A stretch of 64,000 bases of DNA from Flavobacterium sp. (lineage in GTDB: Bacteria; Bacteroidota; Bacteroidia; Flavobacteriales; Flavobacteriaceae): NCBI GenBank assembly GCA_016787805.1, contig JAEUTY010000049.1, positions 1-64,000 on the forward strand, given 5' to 3'. Made by a program: the position numbers and the translations under genes. The notes beneath the pieces are model-generated. The model made no database searches, was not told the DNA's origin, and worked only from the letters and a program-made list of their open reading frames with translations. The number at the start of each line of letters is the position of its first letter. The first letter of the stretch is position 1. Positions 7,718-16,791 of the stretch are shown in pieces.

Positions 7718-8650
7718 TTGAAGACTGTAAACTCAATTTCTTCTTACCAATACAATACTGATTCAATCGTAACTATAGGTACTTTTGATGGGTTACACCT
7801 TGGTCATCAAAAAATAATTTCAAAAGTGGTTCAAACTGCTAAAGCTGAAAATTTAGAGAGTATTGTTTTGAGTTTTTTCCCTCATCCTCGAATGGTGCTT
7901 CAACAAGACAATTCGATCAAACTCTTAAACACTATAAAAGAAAAAGAAAATCAACTCGAAGAATTGGGTATTGACCATTTGATTATTCATCCTTTTAGTC
8001 ATGATTTTTCGCAACTTTCAGCCGAAGATTTTGTAAAAACGGTATTAGTTGACCAATTACATTGCAAAAAAATTGTAATTGGACATGATCATCGATTTGG
8101 AAAAAACAGAGCCGCAAATATTGATGATTTAATTGCATTTGGAAAAAAATACCAATTTGATGTTGAACAAATTACAGCAGAAGAAATCAATGAAATTGCA
8201 ATTAGTTCAACTAAAATTAGAACCGCTTTATTAGAAGGAAACATTGAAATCACTAATAAATACCTAGGCTACAACTATAATTTTTCTGGAAAAGTGGTAA
8301 AAGGAAAGCAGTTGGGAAGAACTATTGGTTTTCCTACCGCTAATATTGCTATTGATGAAGCTTATAAATTGCTTCCAAAAAATGGGGTTTATATTGTATC
8401 AGCAATTATTGATTCTAAAAAACACTTTGGCATGATGAATATTGGCACTCGACCAACTATCAATGGTGAAAATCAAACAGTTGAGGTTTTTATCATCGAT
8501 TTTAATCAAGAAATTTATGACACCTTAATCACCATCGAAGTCTTGCAGTTTATTCGTAACGAACAAAAGTTTGATTCGTTAGATGCTTTAAAAAAGCAAA
8601 TTGAAAACGACAAAAAATATACTTTAGACTACATAAAAAACTCTTTTTAA
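7718..8650 (+). CDS. ribF: Bifunctional riboflavin kinase / FAD synthetase
   Basis: Converts riboflavin to FMN and FMN to FAD. The N-terminal nucleotidyltransferase half (about 1-180) shows IGTFDGLHLGHQKII and, near 125, GHDHRFGKNRA. The C-terminal riboflavin kinase half shows GKVVKGKQLGRTIGFPTANI and GMMNIGTRPTING. About 310 residues is normal for the family. No ATG lies at the N-terminus: TTG codons at 7712 and 7718 are both possible, and I prefer 7718 (MKTVNSISSYQ). A degenerate -7 box (TAAATTCG, 7689-7696) sits upstream. No FMN riboswitch fold is apparent in the short leader. Confidence 0.95.
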   Translation: MKTVNSISSYQYNTDSIVTIGTFDGLHLGHQKIISKVVQTAKAENLESIVLSFFPHPRMVLQQDNSIKLLNTIKEKENQLEELGIDHLIIHPFSHDFSQLSAEDFVKTVLVDQLHCKKIVIGHDHRFGKNRAANIDDLIAFGKKYQFDVEQITAEEINEIAISSTKIRTALLEGNIEITNKYLGYNYNFSGKVVKGKQLGRTIGFPTANIAIDEAYKLLPKNGVYIVSAIIDSKKHFGMMNIGTRPTINGENQTVEVFIIDFNQEIYDTLITIEVLQFIRNEQKFDSLDALKKQIENDKKYTLDYIKNSF

Positions 8651-8725
8651 CAATATTTATCTCTACAAAAAACTTAAACACTGTTTAAATAGTGTTAAAT
8701 TTTAAGTTACTGATTTTCTTTTGGT

Positions 8726-8733
8726 TAACTTTG
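8726..8733 (+). promoter_or_regulatory. -7 promoter box for the small membrane protein gene
   Basis: TAACTTTG matches TAnnTTTG. Transcription would start near 8738, about 37 bases before the ATG at 8775. Confidence 0.55.
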
Positions 8734-8774
8734 ATAAGATTTGATTTTACTACCAACTTTAAACTCTGATTCAT

Positions 8775-9215
8775 ATGAAATTATCAAAAGAAATTTTAAA
8801 TGGCTTGCTTATTTTCTTCGGAATAGCAATCTATTTTTTGCTGATGCAAGCTCTTGGCTTTTCTGACAATTACGTACTTCGTTTTTTAAACATTTTCATC
8901 GTTTATTTTGGCGTATATAAAACATTAAAATCCAACTTCAATGAAGGAAAATTGGGCTACATTGAAAACCTTATTTCCGCAGGATTTACAGCTATAAATG
9001 GAGTTGTATTGAGTTTTATTGGACTCATTTTGTACATTTATGCTAACGGCGGACAGTCCTTTTTAAATCATTTATCACCTGGATTTATTTTTAGCGGTAA
9101 CCCAACTGTGAGTGAATATTGTTTTGGTTTGCTATTTGAAGGATTGGCTTCTGCTGTTATAATTGTATTCATTAGTATGCAATATTGGAGATCTAAAATG
9201 GCGCTTAACGATTAA
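8775..9215 (+). CDS. Small integral membrane protein, unknown function (DUF4199-like)
   Basis: A 146-residue protein with about four hydrophobic spans (roughly 9-28, 32-48, 68-92 and 118-138) and almost no soluble domain. A short polar stretch (LKSNFNEGKLGYIENL) separates the second and third spans. Arrangement and size resemble DUF4199 proteins of Bacteroidetes, but I recognise this only loosely and no activity can be assigned. It has its own promoter box and is followed by bioB with a separate promoter, so it is probably monocistronic. Confidence 0.7.
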   Translation: MKLSKEILNGLLIFFGIAIYFLLMQALGFSDNYVLRFLNIFIVYFGVYKTLKSNFNEGKLGYIENLISAGFTAINGVVLSFIGLILYIYANGGQSFLNHLSPGFIFSGNPTVSEYCFGLLFEGLASAVIIVFISMQYWRSKMALND

Positions 9216-9228
9216 ACCAATTTCTTTA

Positions 9229-9259
9229 TTGTTTCTTACGAAGTAAATACCTAATTTTG
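9229..9259 (+). promoter_or_regulatory. Promoter for bioB (-33 TTG and -7 TAATTTTG)
   Basis: TTG at 9229-9231 and TAATTTTG at 9252-9259 are separated by 20 bases, which is the Bacteroidetes spacing. The leader to the ATG at 9281 would be about 17 bases. No BirA-type operator palindrome is visible around it. Confidence 0.65.
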
Positions 9260-9280
9260 ATGTTTTAATTTTCACATCAA

Positions 9281-10366
9281 ATGAGCGTAACTAGACACAA
9301 TTGGACCAAAGAAGAAATCATTGCATTATACAACAAACCTTTGATGGATTTGCTTTACGAAGCAGCAACTATTCACAGAGAACATCATGATCCGAATGTG
9401 GTTCAAGTATCAACTTTACTTTCTATAAAAACAGGTGCTTGTCCTGAAGATTGTGGCTATTGTCCTCAGGCTGCTCGTTATCACACTAATATTGAAGGCA
9501 ACGATTTGATGAGCGTGAGCCAAGTTAAAGCGCAAGCATTACGAGCCAAATCGAGTGGTTCGTCTAGAGTTTGCATGGGAGCCGCTTGGCGCAATGTAAA
9601 AGACGGCCCAGAATTTGACCAAGTTCTTGAAATGGTTCGCACCATCAACAAACTCGACATGGAAGTATGTTGCACCTTGGGAATGTTGACTGAAAATCAA
9701 GCCAAAAGACTGGCAGAAGCCGGTTTGTACGCCTACAATCATAATTTAGACACCTCAGAAGAATACTACAAAGAAGTTATTTCCACTCGTGGCTTTGAAG
9801 ACCGTTTACAAACCATAGAGAATGTTCGAAAAACTAACGTTACGGTTTGCAGTGGTGGAATTATTGGTATGGGAGAAAGTATTGAAGACAGAGCCGGAAT
9901 GTTAGTAGCGCTTACTACTTTAAATCCACAACCCGAATCCGTTCCAATTAATGCCTTAGTTGCTGTAGAAGGAACACCAATGGAAAACGAAAAACCAGTT
10001 GAAATTTGGGAAATGATTCGAATGGTTGCCACAACTCGAATTGTAATGCCTGAAACACAAGTACGTTTGTCGGCTGGACGAACCGAAATGTCGAGAGAAG
10101 GTCAAGCGATGTGTTTCTTTGCTGGAGCGAACTCAATTTTTGCTGGCGATAAATTGCTTACAACACCCAATCCTGATGTGAACGAAGACTTGAAAATGTT
10201 TGAATTATTAGGCTTGAATCCACAAAAACCATTCATCAAATTAATGCAACCTACTACGGTAGAAGCGGAAGATTCGCAATACCAAGCATTGGGTGAAAAA
10301 CCAAAATGGTCACGACCAGGTCATAAAATTGAGAAAAACATCGAAGCTTCTATTAAAGGAAAATAA
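9281..10366 (+). CDS. bioB: Biotin synthase
   Basis: A radical SAM enzyme that inserts sulfur into dethiobiotin, the last step of biotin synthesis. The [4Fe-4S] cysteines are in ACPEDCGYCPQ (C54, C58, C61). Further marks are SRVCMGAAWRNVKD, the EVCCTLGML strand, YNHNLDTS and the C-terminal AGRTEMSREGQAMCFFAGANSIF. 361 residues is slightly long for the family, with extra C-terminal residues after LLTTPNPDVNED. It is transcribed alone, about 6.4 kb from the rest of the biotin genes (16.8-21.2 kb), and ends at its own terminator. Confidence 0.97.
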   Translation: MSVTRHNWTKEEIIALYNKPLMDLLYEAATIHREHHDPNVVQVSTLLSIKTGACPEDCGYCPQAARYHTNIEGNDLMSVSQVKAQALRAKSSGSSRVCMGAAWRNVKDGPEFDQVLEMVRTINKLDMEVCCTLGMLTENQAKRLAEAGLYAYNHNLDTSEEYYKEVISTRGFEDRLQTIENVRKTNVTVCSGGIIGMGESIEDRAGMLVALTTLNPQPESVPINALVAVEGTPMENEKPVEIWEMIRMVATTRIVMPETQVRLSAGRTEMSREGQAMCFFAGANSIFAGDKLLTTPNPDVNEDLKMFELLGLNPQKPFIKLMQPTTVEAEDSQYQALGEKPKWSRPGHKIEKNIEASIKGK

Positions 10367-10425
10367 TGTTAAATTATTTATAACGAAAATTCCATTTTAC
10401 AATATCATAAAGCTTTATTAATTTT

Positions 10426-10456
10426 GCTCTTACTCTTTAAGTAAGAGCTTTTTTTA
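10426..10456 (+). terminator. Terminator after bioB
   Basis: GCTCTTAC and GTAAGAGC form an 8-bp stem with a 7-base loop followed by a run of seven T. Confidence 0.9.
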
Positions 10457-10476
10457 TTCTTTATATTCGTAGTACT

Positions 10477-11337
10477 ATGTCGATGCATTTGACAGAAATA
10501 GAACGTGTAAAAACAATTTCAAAAGAGGATTTTTACAAAAATTATGTAAAAAATCAAAAACCCTTAGTTGTTGAGCAACTGACTCGCGATTGGCCAGCTT
10601 TTGAGAAATGGAATCTCAACTACATCAAACACATTGCAGGCGAAAAAACTGTGCCGCTATACGATGACCGACCTGTTTCTTATAAAGACGGCTTTAATGA
10701 GGCTCACAAACACATGAAAATGGCCGATTACATTGATTTGTTGCAGAAAGAGCCTACCAATTATCGTATTTTCTTATACAATTTAATTCAAGAAGTTCCG
10801 CAATTAAAACAGGATTTCAAATGGCCAATTATTGGTTTGCGATTGATAAAGCAATTGCCAATGCTATTTTTTGGTGGAGAAAATTCAAAAGTATTCATGC
10901 ATTTTGACATCGATTATTCTAATATTTTACATTTTCATTTTCATGGTAAAAAAAGATGTATTCTTTTTGCTCCCGATCAAACTCCATTTTTATACAAAGT
11001 ACCTCATTCGTTGATATCGAGAGAAGATATTGATTTTGACCAACCTGATTTTGAAAAATGGCCAGCGCTAAAAAAAGCACAAGGTTTTGTGTGCGAACTT
11101 AATCATGGTGAAATGTTGTACATGCCTGAAGGATATTGGCACTACATGAAATATGTTTCACCAGGATTTTCAATGAGTTTGAGGGCTTTACCTCAAAAAT
11201 TTACACATTTAGCGAAAGCGGTTTATAACATTTTCATTATGCGTCATTTCGATGTTTTGATGCGAAAACTAAGAGGTCAAAAATGGCTCGATTACAAAAA
11301 CAAAAAAGCCATTACTAAAACGCATCGAAATTTATAA
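10477..11337 (+). CDS. Cupin-like / JmjC-domain protein (putative Fe(II)/2-oxoglutarate hydroxylase)
   Basis: A 286-residue protein of the cupin-8/JmjC class, whose characterised members hydroxylate proteins or small molecules using Fe(II) and 2-oxoglutarate. An N-terminal segment like other family members (FYKNYVKNQKPLVVEQLTRDWPAF) leads into the jelly roll. The iron ligands can be proposed: His and Asp in KVFMHFDIDYSN (HxD) and a distal His in MPEGYWHYMKY. KRCILFAPDQTPFLY resembles the family core. The Lys/Arg-rich tail (KLRGQKWLDYKNKKAITKTHRN) is basic. The substrate is unknown. A weak -7-like TATATTCG lies at 10462, very close to the ATG, and a bidirectional terminator follows. Confidence 0.8.
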   Translation: MSMHLTEIERVKTISKEDFYKNYVKNQKPLVVEQLTRDWPAFEKWNLNYIKHIAGEKTVPLYDDRPVSYKDGFNEAHKHMKMADYIDLLQKEPTNYRIFLYNLIQEVPQLKQDFKWPIIGLRLIKQLPMLFFGGENSKVFMHFDIDYSNILHFHFHGKKRCILFAPDQTPFLYKVPHSLISREDIDFDQPDFEKWPALKKAQGFVCELNHGEMLYMPEGYWHYMKYVSPGFSMSLRALPQKFTHLAKAVYNIFIMRHFDVLMRKLRGQKWLDYKNKKAITKTHRNL

Positions 11338-11340
11338 TTA

Positions 11341-11366
11341 AAAAGCTCCAATTTCTCGGAGCTTTT
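11341..11366. terminator. Bidirectional terminator between the JmjC-like gene and the 1605-residue gene
   Basis: AAAAGCTCC and GGAGCTTTT form a 9-bp stem with an 8-base loop, between two convergent genes. Confidence 0.85.
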
Positions 11367-11371
11367 GTTTT

Positions 11372-14300
11372 TTATAAAATCACTTTCTTAGTTACTATTT
11401 GACCATTTTGTAAATGAATCTTAAAAACAGCAACTTGATTTCGCACTAGGTTTTTATTGATTGCAACCTGCATCGAATTGCAGTCATTTTTAGTTAAAAC
11501 TGATCTTCCTAAAACATCAAAGACTTCTACTTTTCGAATTACTTCTTGTGTAGACGTAACCGTTGCATTATTATCTTTTACAGAAACAATCACCGAATTT
11601 TCAATGTTGAAAGTTGGATTAGACAAAGCATTATCACTTGTATAGCGTAATTCAAAACGATTATTAAAGGTTCCAAGTTCAGATGAAAAAGCATAGGGAG
11701 CTGATTTTAAATCGTGAATAACATTCAACTGTTTATCTTCTAAATATACTTTTTGATCAGTTGCAAAAATTCCATCTAAAGCAGCGATAGCAATGGTATA
11801 ATTTCCTGCAGAAGGTATTCGAACACCTATTTGTACTTTATCATTAACATCAAAAGGATTCGGACGTCCTTGAATTGACATATAATCTTCTCCAATTAAT
11901 GAATAGATGTTTTGAGTATTTAAAACTGGACCAAAAGCATCAAAAATCCTATCTTTTTCCAAGGTTGCTCCATCAACGTAACCTATAAGAGTTCGTATAG
12001 GTTGGTTATTAGAGTTTACCAAATCCAACCAAATTCGATGTTGAGCTCCTTCATTTTCAGAATTAACTATTTCATTTGAATTTCTGTAAAATTGGCTATT
12101 ATCATAGGTTCTGCTTCTCATAGAATTATTAAATACCACCGAACTAGTTGCAGCAGTACCTTCATTCATTAACACAAAAAAAGCTTGACCTCCAGCAATG
12201 TAGCCATTAAATCCAACCGGACCACTTACTGTTCCTGTTCCGTTATGTGTGATGTAATCACTAGAAGTATAATTGTATTGATAGGTTCCATAAAACGGAT
12301 TGGTTGATGAAACAGGTAAAGTTCCATGCGTCCATAATCGTACGGCGCCTTCAATGTTGGTATTTGCGTTTAAAAAATCTAATGCTCTAATAGAAGACGG
12401 ATAAGGATTCCCAACCAAATTCCAGTTATCATCATTAACTGTAAAAGGAACACCGTTGGCACTTGTATAAGTAGCTAGTGTTGAAGCTGTCATTGCTCCT
12501 CTGGCTATTGGAACATTGATTACTCCATTATTTTGTTTCCCTCCAGAAAAAGTAGCGGTAAAATTTTGAAATGAAGCGTCATCAAAAGTATTTGGGCCTC
12601 TTACAATATAACCTTCTCCTGCACCCATTGTATTGCCATTCGCACTAATCCAAGTTCCTATTCCTCCATTTGTATTTGGAGTTGTTGTACTCCATTTCCA
12701 AATCAAGTTTGTTGGAGACAATGGAGAAACATTGTTAATAGAAAAACCTTCTATAGGAGAAGACCAAAACACATAATCACTTTTACGCATTGACGCAATT
12801 CTTTCATACGAGATTGTTCCTGTATTGGTTGCGTCGTCATTGACTTGAACAAGACTACCATCGTCAGCTATATTCAGAGTACCGCTGTTTTTAATATTAC
12901 TTTGACTTTCAATATAATTATTAGCTGTGATTACAACTGTTCTTCCCGATTTAATTTCACATTCACAGGCTTGTACATTTCCATTCACACTAGTAACAAA
13001 GTCACCATCAAAAATGGCTTTTGTGCTTGAGTTTGGTGCAGCAGGTAACCAGTTTGAACCATCCCAAGTAGAAGTTACTGGCAATTGTCCTTCTATTTTA
13101 ATATCATCGATGGCCCAAATTTCATCTGCTCTATCCGCATTTAATGTGAAACGAATTAATAAATTAGGCACAGCAGGAAGATTTTTAACATAATAAGTAG
13201 CAATTCCGTTCGCTAGTTCTGCATTTCCGTTTCTTGTATCAATAGTTGCTCCATTATTAGTTCCTGTATAATAGGCGTTAAAAACACCTGTTGCATTAAA
13301 ATCCCATCTTGAATTAGAGTACGCTCTCAAAACAGCTTCTGTTGACCAATTGGTTCCCCCATCGATACTAGTCTCAACTTGCACCATTTCATTAATATCC
13401 AATCCTTGTGTGGTTCCTGTTCGAAAAGCTCCAACTTTAAGTGACAGATTGATGTTATTGTATTGACTCACATCAATTGAAGACATTGTAATAACTGTTG
13501 TTTTTGTACCCGATGTTCCTATTCCAGCAAACTGAAATGATCTAGCTCCAATAAAAGCGTTTTTAGGTCCTGAACCATTGTCGTATGTTCCGCCTGTTAC
13601 GTTTACCGTTCCATCTGTTGTATAGGCATAGCCGTAAGTTGGAGTAGCAGGTGAGGTTTCAAAATCTTGAATTGCTAATGTTTGAGTTGCATTATTACTA
13701 CATGGAGTAAAAATAATTCCGTTACCAGAGATAGCAAAAGTAAAAACAGGATCTATTGGTTCTGGAATTGTACGCGCAGCATCGGTAAACACATTAAATG
13801 TAACTGTTGCGTTTTTGGTTCCTGAAGATGTTGGCGTGAAATTAAGTGTAAAAGAAGTACTATTTCCCGATGCCAAGCTATTGTTGGTAGGCTGAGAAAC
13901 AACCGTAAACATTGCAGCATCAGCTCCTGAGATAGTCACGTTAGAAAAATAGGTTGGTACACCCGACAAATTACTAACCACAAATGTATTTTGTTTGATT
14001 CCTGTTGTAACTGCAACCGAACCAAAATGAGTTAAATTAGTTACTGAAGTTGTAGTTGATCCTTTGAGAACATCATTTCCATTTCCGTATACATAAATAT
14101 TATTCGCCCCTTTAGCGGTTCCGCTAATGTTGAAATTATACGGGTTTTCATCTGAATCATTATTGGCAATAACTATAGTTGCATTTTTTGCACCAGGTGA
14201 AGTAGGGTTAAACACAACATCAAAAGTCACAGACGAACTTCCTGAAATTGAACCTGTTGAGGGTTGAACAGTAACAGTAAACATAGATGCATGTGGGCCA

Positions 14301-16189
14301 GTAACTGTTACATAAGGCACACCTGTTAAGTTAAGGGATGTTGACCCTAAGTTTTCAATAGTGAAAGTTCGGGTAACTGTTGAGACTCCAACGGTTGCCA
14401 CTCCAAAGGCTGTCCAATTGGTTCCAATTGGGTAAATACTGTTATCGGGAATGCTTTGCCCATTGCCTTTAACGTTCATTTCTACGGATGCAACTAATGT
14501 TCCATTACCTTGAATAAGAAAATTATATGGATTTTCATTTGCATCATTGTTAGCTATGGTAACTGTTGTGTTTCTTACACCTGCTCCTCCAGGAGTAAAA
14601 GTAACTGTAAAATCCAAAGAAGCTCCAGCTGCAATAGTTGTTGGTAAAGTAATTCCCGACACAACAAAATCGGTATTGTTTCCACCAACCATTGTGATTG
14701 AGGTAATATTTAAAACTGCATTTCCTGTATTTTCAATTCTAAAAACTTTGGCTTGACTTCCCGGAATTACTACTGTAGCAAAAAGTGTATTATCAGTACC
14801 TTGAGGAGTTGTATCACCGTCTGCAATAGTTGGATTGGCTCCAATAACACCTCTTACATTCATTTCGGGAGCAATAGAAGTAGAACAAGTAGTAACTGGA
14901 ATTGTGGCTACAGTTCTGTAGTTTAAAGTACTCGGATCACTTAGATAAGAACTAAATGGTACTAACGAAAAATAATAGGTTGTTCCACCACTCAATCCTG
15001 TTGCAGGGTAAGTAACTTGTGTTCCATTATTCGACGTATAACCATGAACTGTAGCATCACCAAAAACAGTACCTGCTGGATGAAATGCACCGTCTGTTGG
15101 CACTCCCGTTGGCGCCGCACCTATTCGATACAAAACAATATAACCATCACCGCCAATAGTATTTGCTGCGCTAAAACTTAAATTGATTGTTGTTGCGCTA
15201 GCGGTTAAACAAGTAAAAGAAGCTGCATGTGCTGTCGCCTCTGCTGCCAAAGTCATAAAAGTATAACTCTCAGGAGTTGTGGTATTGTAACAAATATTGG
15301 TTCCACCCCCGTTATAGGAATAAATCGTAATCGTGTAAGACGTTTCAGGAAGTAAACCTGTAATTCCACTCACAGACGAACCATTACTTCGATAAACTAC
15401 TCTATTATTAACGTCAATTTGACCAGCTGATGCCCAAGCTATATTCGGAGTATAATTGGTTCCACTTACTGGCAAAGCATTGGCACTTGCTGTTGGTCTA
15501 ATCACAACTATTGAACCCGTAGCTGTTGCGCCTGGCGACCATGTTATATCTGTTCCACCAACGGTTGTGTTGGCATTTGTTATAGTTGATGCTTGTGATG
15601 TTGGGGTTGTACAAGGTGAAGTTGAGTTGACAATTCCATTAACAATAATATCGTTTCCAGTTCCATCTCCAGGACCACCAGAACCTGCAGCTGCTTCTGC
15701 ATACATATACATTCTATAAGTTACCGCAGTAGGAGAACTGGGTTGAGAAAAGGTAAAAGTAAACGTCTGCGTAGCTGTATTGTCTACTATTGCATATTGA
15801 ATATCTAGGTTTGCCGCATAACCATCAAGTGAATTTCTTAAAACTATTGCGCTTGGCCCAGTGGCTGAACGTTGCAATTGAATTACTACTGAAGAAACTG
15901 AAAATTCATAACCTGAATTTGGAGTTATGGTAAACTCCATATAACTATTTGCAGTCACAGCATTTGCTATAGACGTTGTCGCCCAATTGATTGCGTTATA
16001 GCGCGCACCATTTGCAGCCGCTGCTAGACCAGCACCTCTTGAAATAGTTGAAGTTGTTAAATTAGGGTCGTTAAAATTGGAAACTGCTGTAGCTTCATTC
16101 CCCGCCAAAGCGGCAAAATCAAAAGTCAATATTTGCCCCCATGAAACAACACTAACAAGCAGCGCGAAAAATAAAATTTTAAATTTCAT
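11372..16189 (-). CDS. Very large secreted protein with repeated Ig-like anchor domains and T9SS type C sorting signal
   Basis: 1605 residues, predicted surface-exposed or secreted. After the signal peptide (MKFKILFFALLVSVVSWGQ) come a beta-rich N-terminal domain, fibronectin-III-like segments (about 190-440), and three choice-of-anchor-D-type modules (about 445-800), recognisable from repeats such as NVTFTPxxxGxxNATVTIANND, DENPYNFLIQGNG and DENPYNFNISGTA. A jelly-roll-like region with EIWAIDDIKIEG follows (about 820-1010). The C-terminus (VEVFDVLGRSVLTK, then VAVFKIHLQNGQIVTKKVIL) resembles the type C T9SS signal rather than type A. No catalytic motif is seen, so adhesion or a structural role is a guess. 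A promoter box lies at 16236. Confidence 0.85.
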   Translation of the reverse strand: MKFKILFFALLVSVVSWGQILTFDFAALAGNEATAVSNFNDPNLTTSTISRGAGLAAAANGARYNAINWATTSIANAVTANSYMEFTITPNSGYEFSVSSVVIQLQRSATGPSAIVLRNSLDGYAANLDIQYAIVDNTATQTFTFTFSQPSSPTAVTYRMYMYAEAAAGSGGPGDGTGNDIIVNGIVNSTSPCTTPTSQASTITNANTTVGGTDITWSPGATATGSIVVIRPTASANALPVSGTNYTPNIAWASAGQIDVNNRVVYRSNGSSVSGITGLLPETSYTITIYSYNGGGTNICYNTTTPESYTFMTLAAEATAHAASFTCLTASATTINLSFSAANTIGGDGYIVLYRIGAAPTGVPTDGAFHPAGTVFGDATVHGYTSNNGTQVTYPATGLSGGTTYYFSLVPFSSYLSDPSTLNYRTVATIPVTTCSTSIAPEMNVRGVIGANPTIADGDTTPQGTDNTLFATVVIPGSQAKVFRIENTGNAVLNITSITMVGGNNTDFVVSGITLPTTIAAGASLDFTVTFTPGGAGVRNTTVTIANNDANENPYNFLIQGNGTLVASVEMNVKGNGQSIPDNSIYPIGTNWTAFGVATVGVSTVTRTFTIENLGSTSLNLTGVPYVTVTGPHASMFTVTVQPSTGSISGSSSVTFDVVFNPTSPGAKNATIVIANNDSDENPYNFNISGTAKGANNIYVYGNGNDVLKGSTTTSVTNLTHFGSVAVTTGIKQNTFVVSNLSGVPTYFSNVTISGADAAMFTVVSQPTNNSLASGNSTSFTLNFTPTSSGTKNATVTFNVFTDAARTIPEPIDPVFTFAISGNGIIFTPCSNNATQTLAIQDFETSPATPTYGYAYTTDGTVNVTGGTYDNGSGPKNAFIGARSFQFAGIGTSGTKTTVITMSSIDVSQYNNINLSLKVGAFRTGTTQGLDINEMVQVETSIDGGTNWSTEAVLRAYSNSRWDFNATGVFNAYYTGTNNGATIDTRNGNAELANGIATYYVKNLPAVPNLLIRFTLNADRADEIWAIDDIKIEGQLPVTSTWDGSNWLPAAPNSSTKAIFDGDFVTSVNGNVQACECEIKSGRTVVITANNYIESQSNIKNSGTLNIADDGSLVQVNDDATNTGTISYERIASMRKSDYVFWSSPIEGFSINNVSPLSPTNLIWKWSTTTPNTNGGIGTWISANGNTMGAGEGYIVRGPNTFDDASFQNFTATFSGGKQNNGVINVPIARGAMTASTLATYTSANGVPFTVNDDNWNLVGNPYPSSIRALDFLNANTNIEGAVRLWTHGTLPVSSTNPFYGTYQYNYTSSDYITHNGTGTVSGPVGFNGYIAGGQAFFVLMNEGTAATSSVVFNNSMRSRTYDNSQFYRNSNEIVNSENEGAQHRIWLDLVNSNNQPIRTLIGYVDGATLEKDRIFDAFGPVLNTQNIYSLIGEDYMSIQGRPNPFDVNDKVQIGVRIPSAGNYTIAIAALDGIFATDQKVYLEDKQLNVIHDLKSAPYAFSSELGTFNNRFELRYTSDNALSNPTFNIENSVIVSVKDNNATVTSTQEVIRKVEVFDVLGRSVLTKNDCNSMQVAINKNLVRNQVAVFKIHLQNGQIVTKKVIL

Positions 16190-16235
16190 TTATAGAATGA
16201 ATTATAATTATAAAAGTTAAAACGATTTGGGTCTA

Positions 16236-16243
16236 CAAAATTA
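16236..16243 (-). promoter_or_regulatory. -7 promoter box for the 1605-residue protein gene
   Basis: Minus-strand TAATTTTG (CAAAATTA on plus) matches TAnnTTTG and leaves a leader of about 40 bases. It is arranged back to back with the recX promoter. Confidence 0.6.
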
Positions 16244-16265
16244 CATCTAATTTGCACAATTTCAA

Positions 16266-16273
16266 TAACTTTG
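16266..16273 (+). promoter_or_regulatory. -7 promoter box for recX
   Basis: TAACTTTG matches TAnnTTTG, about 40 bases upstream of the proposed TTG start of recX. Confidence 0.55.
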
Positions 16274-16314
16274 CATTACTAAATTATTAACAAAAAGCCT
16301 GCCATTTCAACGTT

Positions 16315-16791
16315 TTGGACTCAAAATCAATTAGTTCTGTAGAAGTAGTTTTACAAAAGTTAGAATATTATTGTTCGTACCAAGAACGATGTCATGTTGA
16401 AGTAAACGAAAAACTTCGCTCATATGCAATTTCAGAACACGAACGAAACATGGTAATTGTGCATTTGATTGAACAAAATTTTCTTAACGAAGAACGTTTC
16501 GCTTCTGTATTTACTTTGAGTAAATTTCATCAAAAAAAGTGGGGAAAAATTCGCCTCAAAAACGAACTCAAAGCTCGAAAAATATCGGATTACCTGATTC
16601 AAAAAGCAGTAAAAGAAATTTCAACTGATGAATACGAAACCACTTTCGCTATTTTATCAGAAAAATGCTGGGAATCCATCACCGAGAAAAACACGTTAAA
16701 GAAACGCAAGAAATTTTGCAACTACATGCTTCGCAAAGGATGGGAAAGCGATTGGGTGTATGAAAAAGTGAAACAGTTGGAAACTGAGTGA
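16315..16791 (+). CDS. recX: Regulatory protein RecX
   Basis: RecX proteins bind RecA filaments and modulate recombination and the SOS response. The 158 residues are all-helical with the family pattern of three-helix repeats: LEYYCSYQERCHVEVNEKL, VIVHLIEQNFLNEERFAS, FHQKKWGKIRLKNELKARKIS and a C-terminal NYMLRKGWESDWVYEKVKQL. KWGKIRLKNEL is the most diagnostic stretch. The frame opens with TTG at 16315 and no ATG is available near the N-terminus. recA is not in the window. The stop codon directly abuts the stop codon of the opposing ketoacyl synthase, so the two mRNAs must overlap unless termination occurs inside coding sequence. Confidence 0.9.
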   Translation: MDSKSISSVEVVLQKLEYYCSYQERCHVEVNEKLRSYAISEHERNMVIVHLIEQNFLNEERFASVFTLSKFHQKKWGKIRLKNELKARKISDYLIQKAVKEISTDEYETTFAILSEKCWESITEKNTLKKRKKFCNYMLRKGWESDWVYEKVKQLETE

